DNA of 20,292 nt from Bacillota bacterium (lineage in GTDB: Bacteria; Bacillota; Clostridia; DSM-8532). Positions 7,957 to 15,356 of the stretch are shown one piece after another. Where the stretch lies: contig JAEYPI010000287.1 in the NCBI GenBank assembly GCA_023410885.1, forward strand, positions 1 through 20,292, read 5' to 3'. The position numbers and the translations under genes were made by a program. Every line of letters starts with the position of its first letter. The stretch's first letter is position 1. The notes below the pieces were generated by a model. That model was not told where the DNA came from. It did not search any database and saw only the letters and a list, made by a program, of their open reading frames with translations.

Positions 7957-7994
7957 GGTCGAGCCTTGTTGTACGTTACCAAAGGCTTCGTACA
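7957..7994 (-). repeat. Dispersed hairpin repeat, copy in the rnpA-yidD gap (inverted)
   Basis: Read on the minus strand, a 6-bp stem TGTACG/CGTACA (plus 7989-7994 with 7970-7975, 13-base loop) is followed by the tail ACAAGGCTCGACC (7969-7957). One tail base differs from the other copies (G for C in AAGSCT), and the next bases (TCAGAGTGGGG) match the CAGAGTAGAGG that follows the tandem copies. It is the only copy in the opposite orientation. It abuts the rnpA stop codon. Confidence 0.6.
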
Positions 7995-8330
7995 CTAGTC
8001 CATAAGATCCAGCTTGTATAGAAGATACCTTAATTCTTTCCCAATAATGTCTAGAGTAGCAGTATGCTCTGATTTTCTCGCAACTATAACCAAATCTACG
8101 CCCTTGGTCAACCGATCACTGAGAATTCTTAGATTCTCCCTAATTAATCTTCTCATTCTGTTTCGCTTTACCGCATTACCAACTTTTTTACTTGTGGTAA
8201 TACCAATGCGGGTTTCATTAAAGCGATTGGGGAGAACATAAATGACCAGAAAGGCGGAAGCAGCATATCTTCCTTTACTATAAACCCTTTGAAATTCGTT
8301 GTTTTTTGTTAAAACAGGCAGTTTACTCAT
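7995..8330 (-). CDS. rnpA: Ribonuclease P protein component
   Basis: RnpA is the small basic protein subunit of RNase P, which matures tRNA 5' ends. The 111-residue product has the expected N-terminal KNNEFQRVYSKGR (9-21) and the signature KKVGNAVKRNRMRRLIRE (48-65). I chose the ATG at 8330; the frame stays open to 8375, but the extra residues lie inside a repeat copy and are unlike the family. The ribosome-binding site is odd: AAAAAAGG touches the ATG with no spacer. In most Firmicutes rnpA follows rpmH closely. Here a hairpin terminator and a repeat copy lie between them. Confidence 0.92.
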   Translation of the reverse strand: MSKLPVLTKNNEFQRVYSKGRYAASAFLVIYVLPNRFNETRIGITTSKKVGNAVKRNRMRRLIRENLRILSDRLTKGVDLVIVARKSEHTATLDIIGKELRYLLYKLDLMD

Positions 8331-8352
8331 CCTTTTTTCTACAAAAACTGCA

Positions 8353-8390
8353 GTGCTTGTGGTTAAGTACCACAAGCCTCAACCCTGAAT
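8353..8390 (+). repeat. Dispersed hairpin repeat, copy in the rpmH-rnpA gap
   Basis: The stem is GTGCTT/AAGTAC (8353-8358 with 8365-8370, one G-T pair). An alternative 8-bp pairing, CTTGTGGT/ACCACAAG (8356-8363 with 8369-8376), uses part of the tail. The tail ACAAGCCTCAACC (8372-8384) is followed by CTGAATAG, matching the CAGAGTAG of the tandem copies. Confidence 0.65.
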
Positions 8391-8396
8391 AGAAGA

Positions 8397-8418
8397 AAAG
8401 ACCAATGAATTGGTCTTT
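8397..8418 (-). terminator. Hairpin terminator or attenuator after rpmH
   Basis: A perfect 10-bp inverted repeat (AAAGACCAAT / ATTGGTCTTT, two-base centre) overlaps the rpmH stop codon. On the minus strand it runs into TTTTCTTCT, a moderate T-tract. It probably terminates part of the rpmH transcripts, making L34 more abundant than RnpA, or protects the rpmH 3' end. Confidence 0.6.
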
Positions 8419-8551
8419 ATGCAGTTAATGTCTTTCTGCCCTTCAGTCTTCTTCTTCTTAATACTTTTCTGCCGTTTGCAGTCTTCATTCTTTTTCTAAA
8501 GCCATGCTCTTTTTTGCGCTGTCTTTTTTTAGGCTGATAGGTACGGATCAT
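8417..8551 (-). CDS. rpmH: 50S ribosomal protein L34
   Basis: L34 is a small, very basic protein of the large ribosomal subunit. The 44-residue product begins MIRTYQPKKRQRKKEHGF and continues with the arginine-rich body FRKRMKTANGRKVLRRRR and the terminal KGRKTLTA, the complete family pattern. The ATG at 8551 has GGAGGTG at good spacing and a strong promoter at 8624-8653. It is the first gene of the leftward block and is divergent from dnaA, the standard bacterial arrangement. Confidence 0.97.
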   Translation of the reverse strand: MIRTYQPKKRQRKKEHGFRKRMKTANGRKVLRRRRLKGRKTLTA

Positions 8552-8623
8552 GGATTAAGCACCTCCGTTCAATTACATGCTTATAAAAATAATTTAAATC
8601 TTCCTATAAGGACACCAGCACAT

Positions 8624-8653
8624 ATTATATAACGGAGTCCTTTTAGAAGTCAA
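8624..8653 (-). promoter_or_regulatory. SigmaA promoter of rpmH
   Basis: On the minus strand TTGACT (plus 8648-8653) and TATAAT (plus 8624-8629) are separated by 18 bp. The predicted transcription start is near 8617, about 65 nt upstream of the rpmH ATG. It is the strongest vegetative promoter match in the window, as expected for a ribosomal protein gene. Confidence 0.75.
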
Positions 8654-8675
8654 GAAAAAGTGCATAATGAATGTG

Positions 8676-8704
8676 TTGAAACACGATTTGAAGTTTGATA
8701 TATT
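8676..8704 (+). promoter_or_regulatory. SigmaA promoter of dnaA
   Basis: TTGAAA (8676-8681) and TATATT (8699-8704) are spaced by 17 bp, placing the start near 8711, about 30 nt before the dnaA ATG. A perfect inverted repeat GTGTT-GA-AACAC (8673-8684) covers the -35. Its TTCAACACA strand is a two-mismatch DnaA-box-like sequence, so DnaA autoregulation is possible. Confidence 0.6.
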
Positions 8705-8741
8705 TAAATATACGGCAGGAAAACAAATGGAGGAATTTCTA

Positions 8742-10070
8742 ATGGCATCTGGTTTAAGGGATATTTGGGTTGAGGTAAAAAAGCTTTTGGAAGAGGAAAT
8801 GACCAGTGTCAGCTTTAGCACCTGGATAGAACCCATTATTCCCGTTACAATCGAAAAAAATAGTATCGTATTGGAAGTTCCGTCGGAATTCAATCTCGGT
8901 ATTATCAAATCACGTTACAAGGATCTTTTGCAAAACGCAGTAAAAATTATCAGTCATCGCGACCTAGAAGTTGAACTTTGTGTAAAATCCTCAGAGACAA
9001 AAATTCAAAAGGAAGCCGTAATAGAGGAACAAACACCCAATCTTTCGATATTAAACCCGAAATACACTTTTAATACTTTTGTAAAAGGAAATGGCAACCA
9101 ATTGGCCCATGCAGCAGCCCTAGCTGTTGCCGAAGCCCCTGCATCCGCGTATAATCCCCTTTTTATTTATGGTGGTGTTGGTCTTGGAAAAACGCATCTT
9201 ATGCATGCTATCGGACATTTTGTTATTGAACAGAATCCAAACGCCAAAGTACTTTATACTTCATCGGAAAAATTTACAAATGAGCTCATTAATGCAATCA
9301 GAGATGATCGTAATGAAGAATTTCGCAACAAATATCGAAACATAGATGTACTTTTAATTGACGATATTCAGTTTATTGGTGGTAAAGACAGGACCCAGGA
9401 AGAGTTCTTTCATACTTTTAATGCCCTGTATGAAGCAAATAAGCAGATTGTTCTTTCAAGTGATAAACCACCCAAGGAGATTCTCACCTTGGAGGATAGA
9501 CTACGTTCAAGATTTGAATGGGGATTAATTGCTGATATTCAGGCCCCAGATACCGAAACTCGTATTGCTATTCTCCGGAAGAAGTCTCAAATGGAACGTT
9601 ATGACATCCCAAATGAGGTTTTGGTGTATATCGCGGATAATATTGAATCCAATATCCGTGAGCTTGAAGGTGCCCTCAATCGTGTCATCGCCTATGCTTC
9701 GTTAACAGGGAGTCCCATAACGCTTGAACTTGCACAGGATTGTTTAAAGCAAATCCTCGCGGGTATTTCTGTCACAAACATTAATCATAATACGATTATG
9801 AAAGTTGTCTCAAGGTATTACGACATCAGACCCGAACAATTGACGACTCAAAAAAGATCCCGGGATATCGCATTTCCAAGACAAGTGGCCATGTATCTTT
9901 GCAGGGATTTAACAGGTATGTCATTACCAAGAATTGGACAAGTTTTTGGAGGGAGAGATCACACAACTGTTATGCATGCTTGTGTAAAAATCCAGGAAGA
10001 AATGGATGTAAATGCAGATTTACGACGTGCACTTACTGAAATGAAACGCAACATTACTGGCAAACAATAA
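8742..10070 (+). CDS. dnaA: Chromosomal replication initiator protein DnaA
   Basis: DnaA is the AAA+ ATPase that binds DnaA boxes and opens the origin. With the ATG at 8742 (GGAGG 8 nt upstream) the product has 442 residues, close to other Firmicutes; the frame is open from 8667 but those codons lie over the promoter. Domain I (about 1-80) contains FSTWIEPI, followed by a short linker. The AAA+ core has Walker A GGVGLGKTH (144-152), Walker B LLIDDI (204-209) and the RLRSRF arginine region (253-258). Domain IV carries the DnaA signature GGRDHTTVMHA (403-413). It starts the rightward block; imperfect DnaA boxes cluster directly downstream. Confidence 0.98.
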   Translation: MASGLRDIWVEVKKLLEEEMTSVSFSTWIEPIIPVTIEKNSIVLEVPSEFNLGIIKSRYKDLLQNAVKIISHRDLEVELCVKSSETKIQKEAVIEEQTPNLSILNPKYTFNTFVKGNGNQLAHAAALAVAEAPASAYNPLFIYGGVGLGKTHLMHAIGHFVIEQNPNAKVLYTSSEKFTNELINAIRDDRNEEFRNKYRNIDVLLIDDIQFIGGKDRTQEEFFHTFNALYEANKQIVLSSDKPPKEILTLEDRLRSRFEWGLIADIQAPDTETRIAILRKKSQMERYDIPNEVLVYIADNIESNIRELEGALNRVIAYASLTGSPITLELAQDCLKQILAGISVTNINHNTIMKVVSRYYDIRPEQLTTQKRSRDIAFPRQVAMYLCRDLTGMSLPRIGQVFGGRDHTTVMHACVKIQEEMDVNADLRRALTEMKRNITGKQ

Positions 10071-10333
10071 TAGTTATGTAAATTTTTACTTAATTCATCT
10101 TTAGATTTCCCCAGATACCTGTGGATATGTGGACGGAAAAAAAGTGTAGAAAATTGTCAAAATTTTTAACCACAGTTTGATCTTAAATTTGCATGAGTTT
10201 TCAACAGAGTTATTAGAACGTGAAATAATGACAATTAAATTGTTTGACATAGTTTTCAACAGAATCCACAGCACTTACTACTATTACGGCTAAAAAACTA
10301 TAAGAAAGAAAGAAAAAACAGGAGGCGCAAGAG
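10071..10333. other. Probable oriC: dnaA-dnaN intergenic region with DnaA-box cluster
   Basis: This AT-rich gap holds several matches to TTATNCACA: ATATCCACA on the minus strand (10120-10128, one mismatch), TTAACCACA (10166-10174, one mismatch), TTTTCAACA twice (10198-10206 and 10253-10261, two mismatches each) and GAATCCACA (10262-10270, two mismatches). No perfect box is visible. A 13-bp direct repeat AGTTTTCAACAGA (10196-10208, 10251-10263) includes two of them. Position between dnaA and dnaN, and the switch of gene orientation nearby, support an origin. A dnaN promoter must also lie here; TTGACA at about 10244-10249 is a possible -35 but I see no matching -10. Confidence 0.75.
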
Positions 10334-11434
10334 ATGAAGGTTATTATACTCAAGCAAAATCTTATGGAAGCGATAAGTGTGGTACAAAGAGCCGTTATGG
10401 CGAAAGCAACCGTACCGGTACTTGAGGGCATTTATATTGAAGCAGATGAAAATCTAAAGCTCATTGGCAACTGCTATGATCTTGGAATTGAATACACAGT
10501 TGAAGCCGATATAAAAGAAAAGGGTGCAATCGTCATCCAATCAAAAATGTTTGGTGAAATTATAAGACGTCTCCCTGATGCACCTGTATCCATAGAAGTT
10601 TTTGATGGTAGTAAGGTTAGAATTGAATGCCTTAACTCCTATTTTGAAATAAAGGGAATGAATGCCGACAGCTATCCATTGCCACCTTCTTACCAAAATG
10701 ACATATCTTTTACAATAGCACAGTCAACATTGAAGGATCTCATTAAGCAAACGGTTTTTGCAGTTGGAACAGATGAAAACAGGAAAATAATGACAGGGGC
10801 TCTCCTTGAGGCAGATAATGGTGAAATAAGAATTGTTGCACTTGATGGATTCAGATTGGCAATTGCTCACGCTATAATAAAAGAGAATATCAAGTTTAAA
10901 GTGGTTATACCAGGAAAAAATATGAATGAAATCCTGAGAATATTAGAAACAAATGATGAACCCATCAGTATTTCATTATCCGGTAACCTTGCTTCATTTG
11001 TCTTTAAAAATTGTAGGATTCTTTCAAATGTTCTTGATGGTGAGTTCATGAATTATAAGAGCTACATTCCATCTCAATTTGAAACTGTTGTTCAGGTAAA
11101 CACAAAAGAGCTTATAGAGAGCTTGGAAAGAGCATCTCTTATTACTAGCGATGACAAGCGTTTTCCTGTAAGGTTTAATATTGGTGATGATAATATGGTG
11201 GTATCTTCAACAGCAGAAATAGGACTTTTGAAAGAGCAGATTAAAATAGAGAACAATGGTGCAGCACTTCATATAGGCTTCAATCCTCGCTATTTTATAG
11301 ATGCACTCAAAGTCATTGCTGATGAAACAATTAAGATATCCTTTACCTCATCCATTGGACCTTGCATTATAACAGCCATTGACCATGACCGCTACCTCTA
11401 TCTTGTTTTGCCTGTTAGAATTAAGAATAGCTGA
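10334..11434 (+). CDS. dnaN: DNA polymerase III beta subunit (sliding clamp)
   Basis: DnaN forms the ring-shaped dimer that tethers DNA polymerase III and many repair proteins to DNA. The 366-residue length fits three clamp domains of about 120 residues each. The N-terminus MKVIILKQNLMEAISVVQRAV, the family-like DSYPLPP segment (near 113-119), GFRLAIAH (near 176) and the C-terminal SSIGPCIITA...YLYLVLPVR are recognisable. The ATG has AGGAGG 10 nt upstream. Its stop codon overlaps the frame of the next gene, which starts within 12 bp, so dnaN, rlbA and recF form a tight unit. Confidence 0.97.
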   Translation: MKVIILKQNLMEAISVVQRAVMAKATVPVLEGIYIEADENLKLIGNCYDLGIEYTVEADIKEKGAIVIQSKMFGEIIRRLPDAPVSIEVFDGSKVRIECLNSYFEIKGMNADSYPLPPSYQNDISFTIAQSTLKDLIKQTVFAVGTDENRKIMTGALLEADNGEIRIVALDGFRLAIAHAIIKENIKFKVVIPGKNMNEILRILETNDEPISISLSGNLASFVFKNCRILSNVLDGEFMNYKSYIPSQFETVVQVNTKELIESLERASLITSDDKRFPVRFNIGDDNMVVSSTAEIGLLKEQIKIENNGAALHIGFNPRYFIDALKVIADETIKISFTSSIGPCIITAIDHDRYLYLVLPVRIKNS

Positions 11435-11445
11435 TGAGGGAAAGT

Positions 11446-11670
11446 ATGAAAACGATTGTCATAAACAGTGATTACATTAAGCTTGATCAATTTTTAAAGT
11501 TTGCGGATATTGTGAGCTCAGGTGGAGAATCTAAAGTCTTCATCGCTGAGCATGATATACTGGTAAATGGTGAGTTAGAAAGTAGGAGAGGACGAAAACT
11601 CAGACATAAAGACAGGGTTGAGGTTTTAGGAAAGACCTTCCAAATAAATAAAGATGGTGAAAAAGAGTGA
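11446..11670 (+). CDS. rlbA: S4-domain RNA-binding protein RlbA (YaaA)
   Basis: This small protein of the dnaN-recF intergenic slot is implicated in late ribosome assembly in Bacillus. With the ATG at 11446 it has 74 residues, close to the usual 70-75, and one S4 domain: IKLDQFLKFADIVSSGGESK, then VNGELESRRGRKLRHKDRVEV. An in-frame ATG at 11434 overlaps the dnaN stop codon, but only the second ATG has a good ribosome-binding site (GAGGG, 6 nt upstream). Its stop codon overlaps the recF start by 4 nt. Confidence 0.9.
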   Translation: MKTIVINSDYIKLDQFLKFADIVSSGGESKVFIAEHDILVNGELESRRGRKLRHKDRVEVLGKTFQINKDGEKE

Positions 11671-12782
11671 CCATTACAACACTTGAGTTATATCATTTCA
11701 GAAACTATGAAAAGCAGGTCATTGGTTTAAATGACAGCATTAATATACTTTATGGTGAGAATGCTCAAGGGAAGACCAATATTTTAGAAGCTCTTTATAT
11801 TACAGCCACAGGTAAATCCCATAGAACAAATAGTTACCATGATCTTATCCAATATGGTCAAACCGGTTTTGAATTGAAATTAACAGCCTGTATTCAGGGC
11901 CGGGAAAATAATATCGTCATCCGTTATTCAAAGGAAAAAGGACGGATTGCAGAAATAAATGGTATAAAAAGGGATAGGATTTCGGATATTCTGGGAACAT
12001 TGAACATGATACTTTTTTCTCCTGAAACCTTGGAAGTTGTAAAAGGGTCACCTAACATAAGAAGAAAATTTATTGATATTTTGCTTTGCCAGACCAATCG
12101 TCATTACCTTTATTTGCTTCAGCAATATAATGTACTTATTAAAAATAAATCGCATGCATTAAAAAGAGGAAAGTACGACAATAAGTATGAAGGTGTTCTT
12201 CCTGTTTGGAATGAGCAGTTAGCTGAGCTTGGTGGGAAGATCTCATTTCTGAGAATGAAAACGATTGAGTCATTAAATCAATATATGAAAAATGAAATCA
12301 TCCAAATTACTGAAGATAAAGAAACATCAGAATTGGTATATAAAACCTTTAGTCCCTTTAAAGCTGATTCTGATGAAAAATATTTTGAGAAAGAATTAAG
12401 TAAAAAGCTTAAGCAGGGTCTTCAGAAGGAATTGCAAATAGCGCAATGTCTTTATGGTCCACATCGGGATGATTTTGAAATTCTATTAAACGGAATGAAT
12501 TCTCGTCAATATTGTTCGCAAGGACAGCAAAGAACATTAGCTTTATCTCTCATTATTGCAGAATTATTATTTGTTGAAGAAATAAGAGGAGAAAAGCCCG
12601 TTCTACTACTTGATGATGTCATGTCTGAGTTAGATCTGAAAAGACAAGAGCATTTGATAAAAGGATTGTATGATGTACAAACCATTATAACAACAACGGA
12701 TGACTTACCATTCGAAAGTATAAAAAACAGACAAGTAATGAGATATTTTATAAAAAATGGATCTATTTCTCCGAAAAGTTGA
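11667..12782 (+). CDS. recF: DNA replication and repair protein RecF
   Basis: RecF is an SMC-like ATPase that, with RecO and RecR, loads RecA at single-strand gaps. The 371-residue protein has Walker A GENAQGKT (30-37), the ABC signature CSQGQQRTLAL (283-293) and Walker B VLLLDD followed by VMSELD (312-323). The start is GTG at 11667, overlapping the rlbA stop codon (GTGA), which implies translational coupling; the ribosome-binding site (GGTG) is weak, in line with the low RecF level needed. Codon use and AT content match its neighbours. Confidence 0.96.
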   Translation: MTITTLELYHFRNYEKQVIGLNDSINILYGENAQGKTNILEALYITATGKSHRTNSYHDLIQYGQTGFELKLTACIQGRENNIVIRYSKEKGRIAEINGIKRDRISDILGTLNMILFSPETLEVVKGSPNIRRKFIDILLCQTNRHYLYLLQQYNVLIKNKSHALKRGKYDNKYEGVLPVWNEQLAELGGKISFLRMKTIESLNQYMKNEIIQITEDKETSELVYKTFSPFKADSDEKYFEKELSKKLKQGLQKELQIAQCLYGPHRDDFEILLNGMNSRQYCSQGQQRTLALSLIIAELLFVEEIRGEKPVLLLDDVMSELDLKRQEHLIKGLYDVQTIITTTDDLPFESIKNRQVMRYFIKNGSISPKS

Positions 12783-12821
12783 CCGATTCTTTAAACTAGA
12801 ATAGAATTGATAGGTGATATT

Positions 12822-13121
12822 GTGTTTTTGCATATTGGTGCAGATGAAATTGTTTATATAAAGAATATCGTAGCAATAATGGATATAGAAAGAACTACAA
12901 CGTCAAATACAACACGTCATTATTTAAAGATGTGTGAAGAAAAGGGATTGGTTGAATCCATTGGTACAGATATACCTAAATCCTTTATTGTCACGATGAA
13001 TGATGGAAAGCAAAAAGTTTATTTGTCGCCCATATCATCATCTACACTTTATAAGAGAGCACAAAAGCAAAACACAGCCAACAGGAATGATAGCCTTAAG
13101 TATCGGACCAAAAAGCCTTGA
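12822..13121 (+). CDS. remB: Extracellular matrix regulator RemB (DUF370)
   Basis: RemB (YaaB in Bacillus subtilis) is a small DNA-binding-type protein of the RemA/RemB family that affects biofilm-matrix gene expression there; its role in Clostridia is not established. The GTG start at 12822 is preferred over an upstream TTG at 12807 because it gives the family N-terminus MFLHIGADEIV and has AGGTGAT 5 nt upstream. The 99-residue product has the conserved PKSFIVT (about 53-59) and YLSPISSSTLYKRA (about 67-80), then a basic tail about 20 residues longer than that of the Bacillus protein. It sits in its usual place between recF and gyrB, 25 bp before gyrB. Confidence 0.88.
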   Translation: MFLHIGADEIVYIKNIVAIMDIERTTTSNTTRHYLKMCEEKGLVESIGTDIPKSFIVTMNDGKQKVYLSPISSSTLYKRAQKQNTANRNDSLKYRTKKP

Positions 13122-13146
13122 CCTATGAACAGGAGGAAAAAACCAA

Positions 13147-15081
13147 ATGTCTGAAAACCATAATCATAAAGACTATAATGAGGAACAAATCCAGGTATTA
13201 GAAGGATTGGAAGCTGTTAGAAAAAGACCTGGTATGTATATAGGTAGCACTTCTTCCCGAGGATTACACCACCTTGTTTATGAAATCGTCGATAACAGTG
13301 TTGATGAATCATTGGCAGGCTATTGCGACCATATACAGGTTTTTATCAATAAAGATAATAGCATCACCAATATAGACAATGGGCGTGGTATACCCACTGG
13401 TATTCACCCGAAATTAAAAATTCCCACTATGGAAGTTGTTCATACCGTGCTCCATGCTGGCGGAAAATTTGGTGGCGAGGGCTATAAGGTGTCGGGCGGA
13501 CTTCATGGCGTTGGTGCTTCAGTTGTTAATGCGCTTTCAGAATGGATGGAAGTTGAAGTAACCCGGGATGGTAAGCTGTATAAACAGCGCTATGAAAGAG
13601 GAGTACCTGTCACAGGTGTTGAAGTTGTTGGCGAATGTGATGAAAATCTTTCAGGGACAAAGACGACCTTTAAACCCGATGAGCAGATTTTTGAAGAGAC
13701 TGTTTTTGATTTTGATATCCTGCTTAAAAGATTTAGAGAAATGGCTTTTTTAAATAAAGAGGTCACCATTTCACTTATCGATTTAAGAGGTGAGGAAGAA
13801 AATCGAGTTGAACTTCACTATGAGGGTGGTATCAGCTCCTTTGTTGAGTATATCAATAAAAACAAAGAAATTATTCACCCTGAAATCATTTACTTTAATG
13901 CAAAGAAGGATAAGGTTGAATTGGAAATAGCCATGCAATATACGGACTCCTTTATGGAGAATGTTTATAGCTATGCTAATAATATTTCCACAACTGAAGG
14001 TGGTACTCACATAACAGGATTTAAATCAGCTATAACAAAAGTGGTGAATGATTATGCGAGAAAGATTAACTTGTTAAAAGAAAATGATAAAAATCTCTCT
14101 GGAGAAGATGTAAGAGAAGGCTTAACAGCAATAATTTGTGTAAAGCTTCCTGATCCGCAATTTGAAGGCCAGACAAAGACAAAGCTTGGAAATGCAGATA
14201 TTCGATCCTTTACAGAAAGTGTTGTAACAGAAAAGCTTTCCTATATTCTTGAAGAGAACCCCAAGGTTGCTAAAATCATTATTGATAAAACGTTACTATC
14301 TTTTCGTGCAAGAGAAGCGGCCAGAAAAGCACGGGAGATGACAAAGAGAAAGTCCGTCCTTGAATCAACTACTCTTCCAGGAAAACTTGCTGATTGTTCA
14401 GAGAGAGACCCTGAAAAATGTGAAATTTTTATTGTTGAGGGAGACTCTGCCGGAGGCAGTGCAAAACAGGGGAGAGATAGAAAGTATCAGGCTATTCTGC
14501 CACTTTGGGGAAAGATGCTGAATGTTGAGAAGTCACGCGAAGACAAGGTGTATGGCAATGAAAAACTGAGTCCTGTTATAACGGCCCTGGGAACCGGCTT
14601 AGGAGAAGATATGGACTTATCAAAGCTGAGATACCATAAAGTCATAATTATGGCTGATGCTGATGTTGATGGTTCCCATATCAGAACACTACTTTTAACT
14701 TTCTTTTTCAGATATATGAAGCCCCTTGTTGAGAAAGGACATATTTATATTGCTCAGCCTCCACTTTATAAAGTCAAAAGAGGCAAAGAGGAACATTATG
14801 TTTATAATGACAGGGAACTGCAAAAACTCATGAAGGAAAAGAACTGGAGTAAAGAAGATAATAATTTTTCTATGCAACGGTACAAGGGTCTTGGTGAAAT
14901 GAACTCTGAGCAGCTTTGGGATACTACCATGAATCCAGAAACAAGAGTCATTTTACAAGTCGAGGTTGATGATATTGTAAATTCTGATGAAACCTTTACC
15001 ATTCTAATGGGTGAGAAGGTTGAGCCAAGAAAAGAATTCATTCAGAAATATGCTAAAACTGTTAACAACTTAGATATTTAA
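13147..15081 (+). CDS. gyrB: DNA gyrase subunit B
   Basis: GyrB is the ATPase subunit of DNA gyrase, which introduces negative supercoils with GyrA. The 644-residue protein has a GHKL ATPase domain (EIVDNSVDE 46-54, DNGRGIP 77-83, GGLHGVGASVVNALS 117-131, and QTKTKLGN at 342-349), a transducer domain, and a TOPRIM domain with EGDSAGGSAKQGRDR (431-445) and MADADVDGSHIRTLLLTFF (502-520). The C-terminal tail RYKGLGEMNSEQLWDTTMNPETR (578-600) is the standard gyrase end. The ATG has AGGAGG 9 nt upstream. It is followed by a strong hairpin and not by gyrA, which is unusual. Confidence 0.98.
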   Translation: MSENHNHKDYNEEQIQVLEGLEAVRKRPGMYIGSTSSRGLHHLVYEIVDNSVDESLAGYCDHIQVFINKDNSITNIDNGRGIPTGIHPKLKIPTMEVVHTVLHAGGKFGGEGYKVSGGLHGVGASVVNALSEWMEVEVTRDGKLYKQRYERGVPVTGVEVVGECDENLSGTKTTFKPDEQIFEETVFDFDILLKRFREMAFLNKEVTISLIDLRGEEENRVELHYEGGISSFVEYINKNKEIIHPEIIYFNAKKDKVELEIAMQYTDSFMENVYSYANNISTTEGGTHITGFKSAITKVVNDYARKINLLKENDKNLSGEDVREGLTAIICVKLPDPQFEGQTKTKLGNADIRSFTESVVTEKLSYILEENPKVAKIIIDKTLLSFRAREAARKAREMTKRKSVLESTTLPGKLADCSERDPEKCEIFIVEGDSAGGSAKQGRDRKYQAILPLWGKMLNVEKSREDKVYGNEKLSPVITALGTGLGEDMDLSKLRYHKVIIMADADVDGSHIRTLLLTFFFRYMKPLVEKGHIYIAQPPLYKVKRGKEEHYVYNDRELQKLMKEKNWSKEDNNFSMQRYKGLGEMNSEQLWDTTMNPETRVILQVEVDDIVNSDETFTILMGEKVEPRKEFIQKYAKTVNNLDI

Positions 15082-15096
15082 GAAAAGAGCGGATTG

Positions 15097-15145
15097 AATT
15101 ACACCTCCAAATGTTAGAAATCTAATATTTGGAGGTGTAATTTTA
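15097..15145. terminator. Very long hairpin after gyrB, probable bidirectional terminator
   Basis: A 22-bp stem with a single G-T pair and a two-base loop (15097-15118 with 15121-15142) lies 15 bp past the gyrB stop codon. The AATTACACC left foot gives a T/A-rich exit on both sides (TTTTATAT on the plus strand), so it may stop transcription from either direction. It is much longer than a usual intrinsic terminator and its right arm contains GGAGGTG, a perfect Shine-Dalgarno sequence paired to its complement. Confidence 0.7.
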
Positions 15146-15146
15146 T

Positions 15147-15215
15147 ATGGAAAAATATTATTATGAACAACGGTTAATAGTGTATTCGAAGTATATTAAA
15201 AAGAATGTCATGTGA
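15147..15215 (+). CDS. Possible 22-residue open frame with a sequestered ribosome-binding site
   Basis: ATG at 15147 opens a 22-codon frame rich in tyrosine and lysine and ending at TGA 15213-15215. GGAGGTG lies 9 nt upstream, inside the 3' arm of the gyrB hairpin. I do not recognise the peptide. The spacing is good, but the site could be a by-product of the terminator sequence, so the call is weak. Confidence 0.18.
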   Translation: MEKYYYEQRLIVYSKYIKKNVM

Positions 15216-15340
15216 AAATAAACTTAGGATTTTTTCGCAAAATCAGATTTTGTGGCTGGTAATTAAGCGATGGTTATTTTTAACGGTTAATCCCACGCTT
15301 TATTTTCCACATGATGTGCGCGATACGTTAAACACACGTT

Positions 15341-15356
15341 TGTTTCACGTGAAACA
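15341..15356. promoter_or_regulatory. parS site 1
   Basis: Perfect 16-bp palindrome TGTTTCACGTGAAACA, identical to the parS consensus known from Bacillus subtilis. It is the ParB nucleation and CTP-dependent loading site; parA-parB lies about 1 kb downstream. Confidence 0.97.

Noticed and set aside
9857..9866. ATCCCGGGAT as a Noc-binding site
   Set aside because: Only the core matches the known NBS; flanks differ and it is inside the dnaA coding sequence.
13105..13125. AAAAGCCTTGACCT at the end of remB resembling the repeat tail
   Set aside because: No hairpin precedes it, it overlaps coding sequence, and the match is short enough to be chance.
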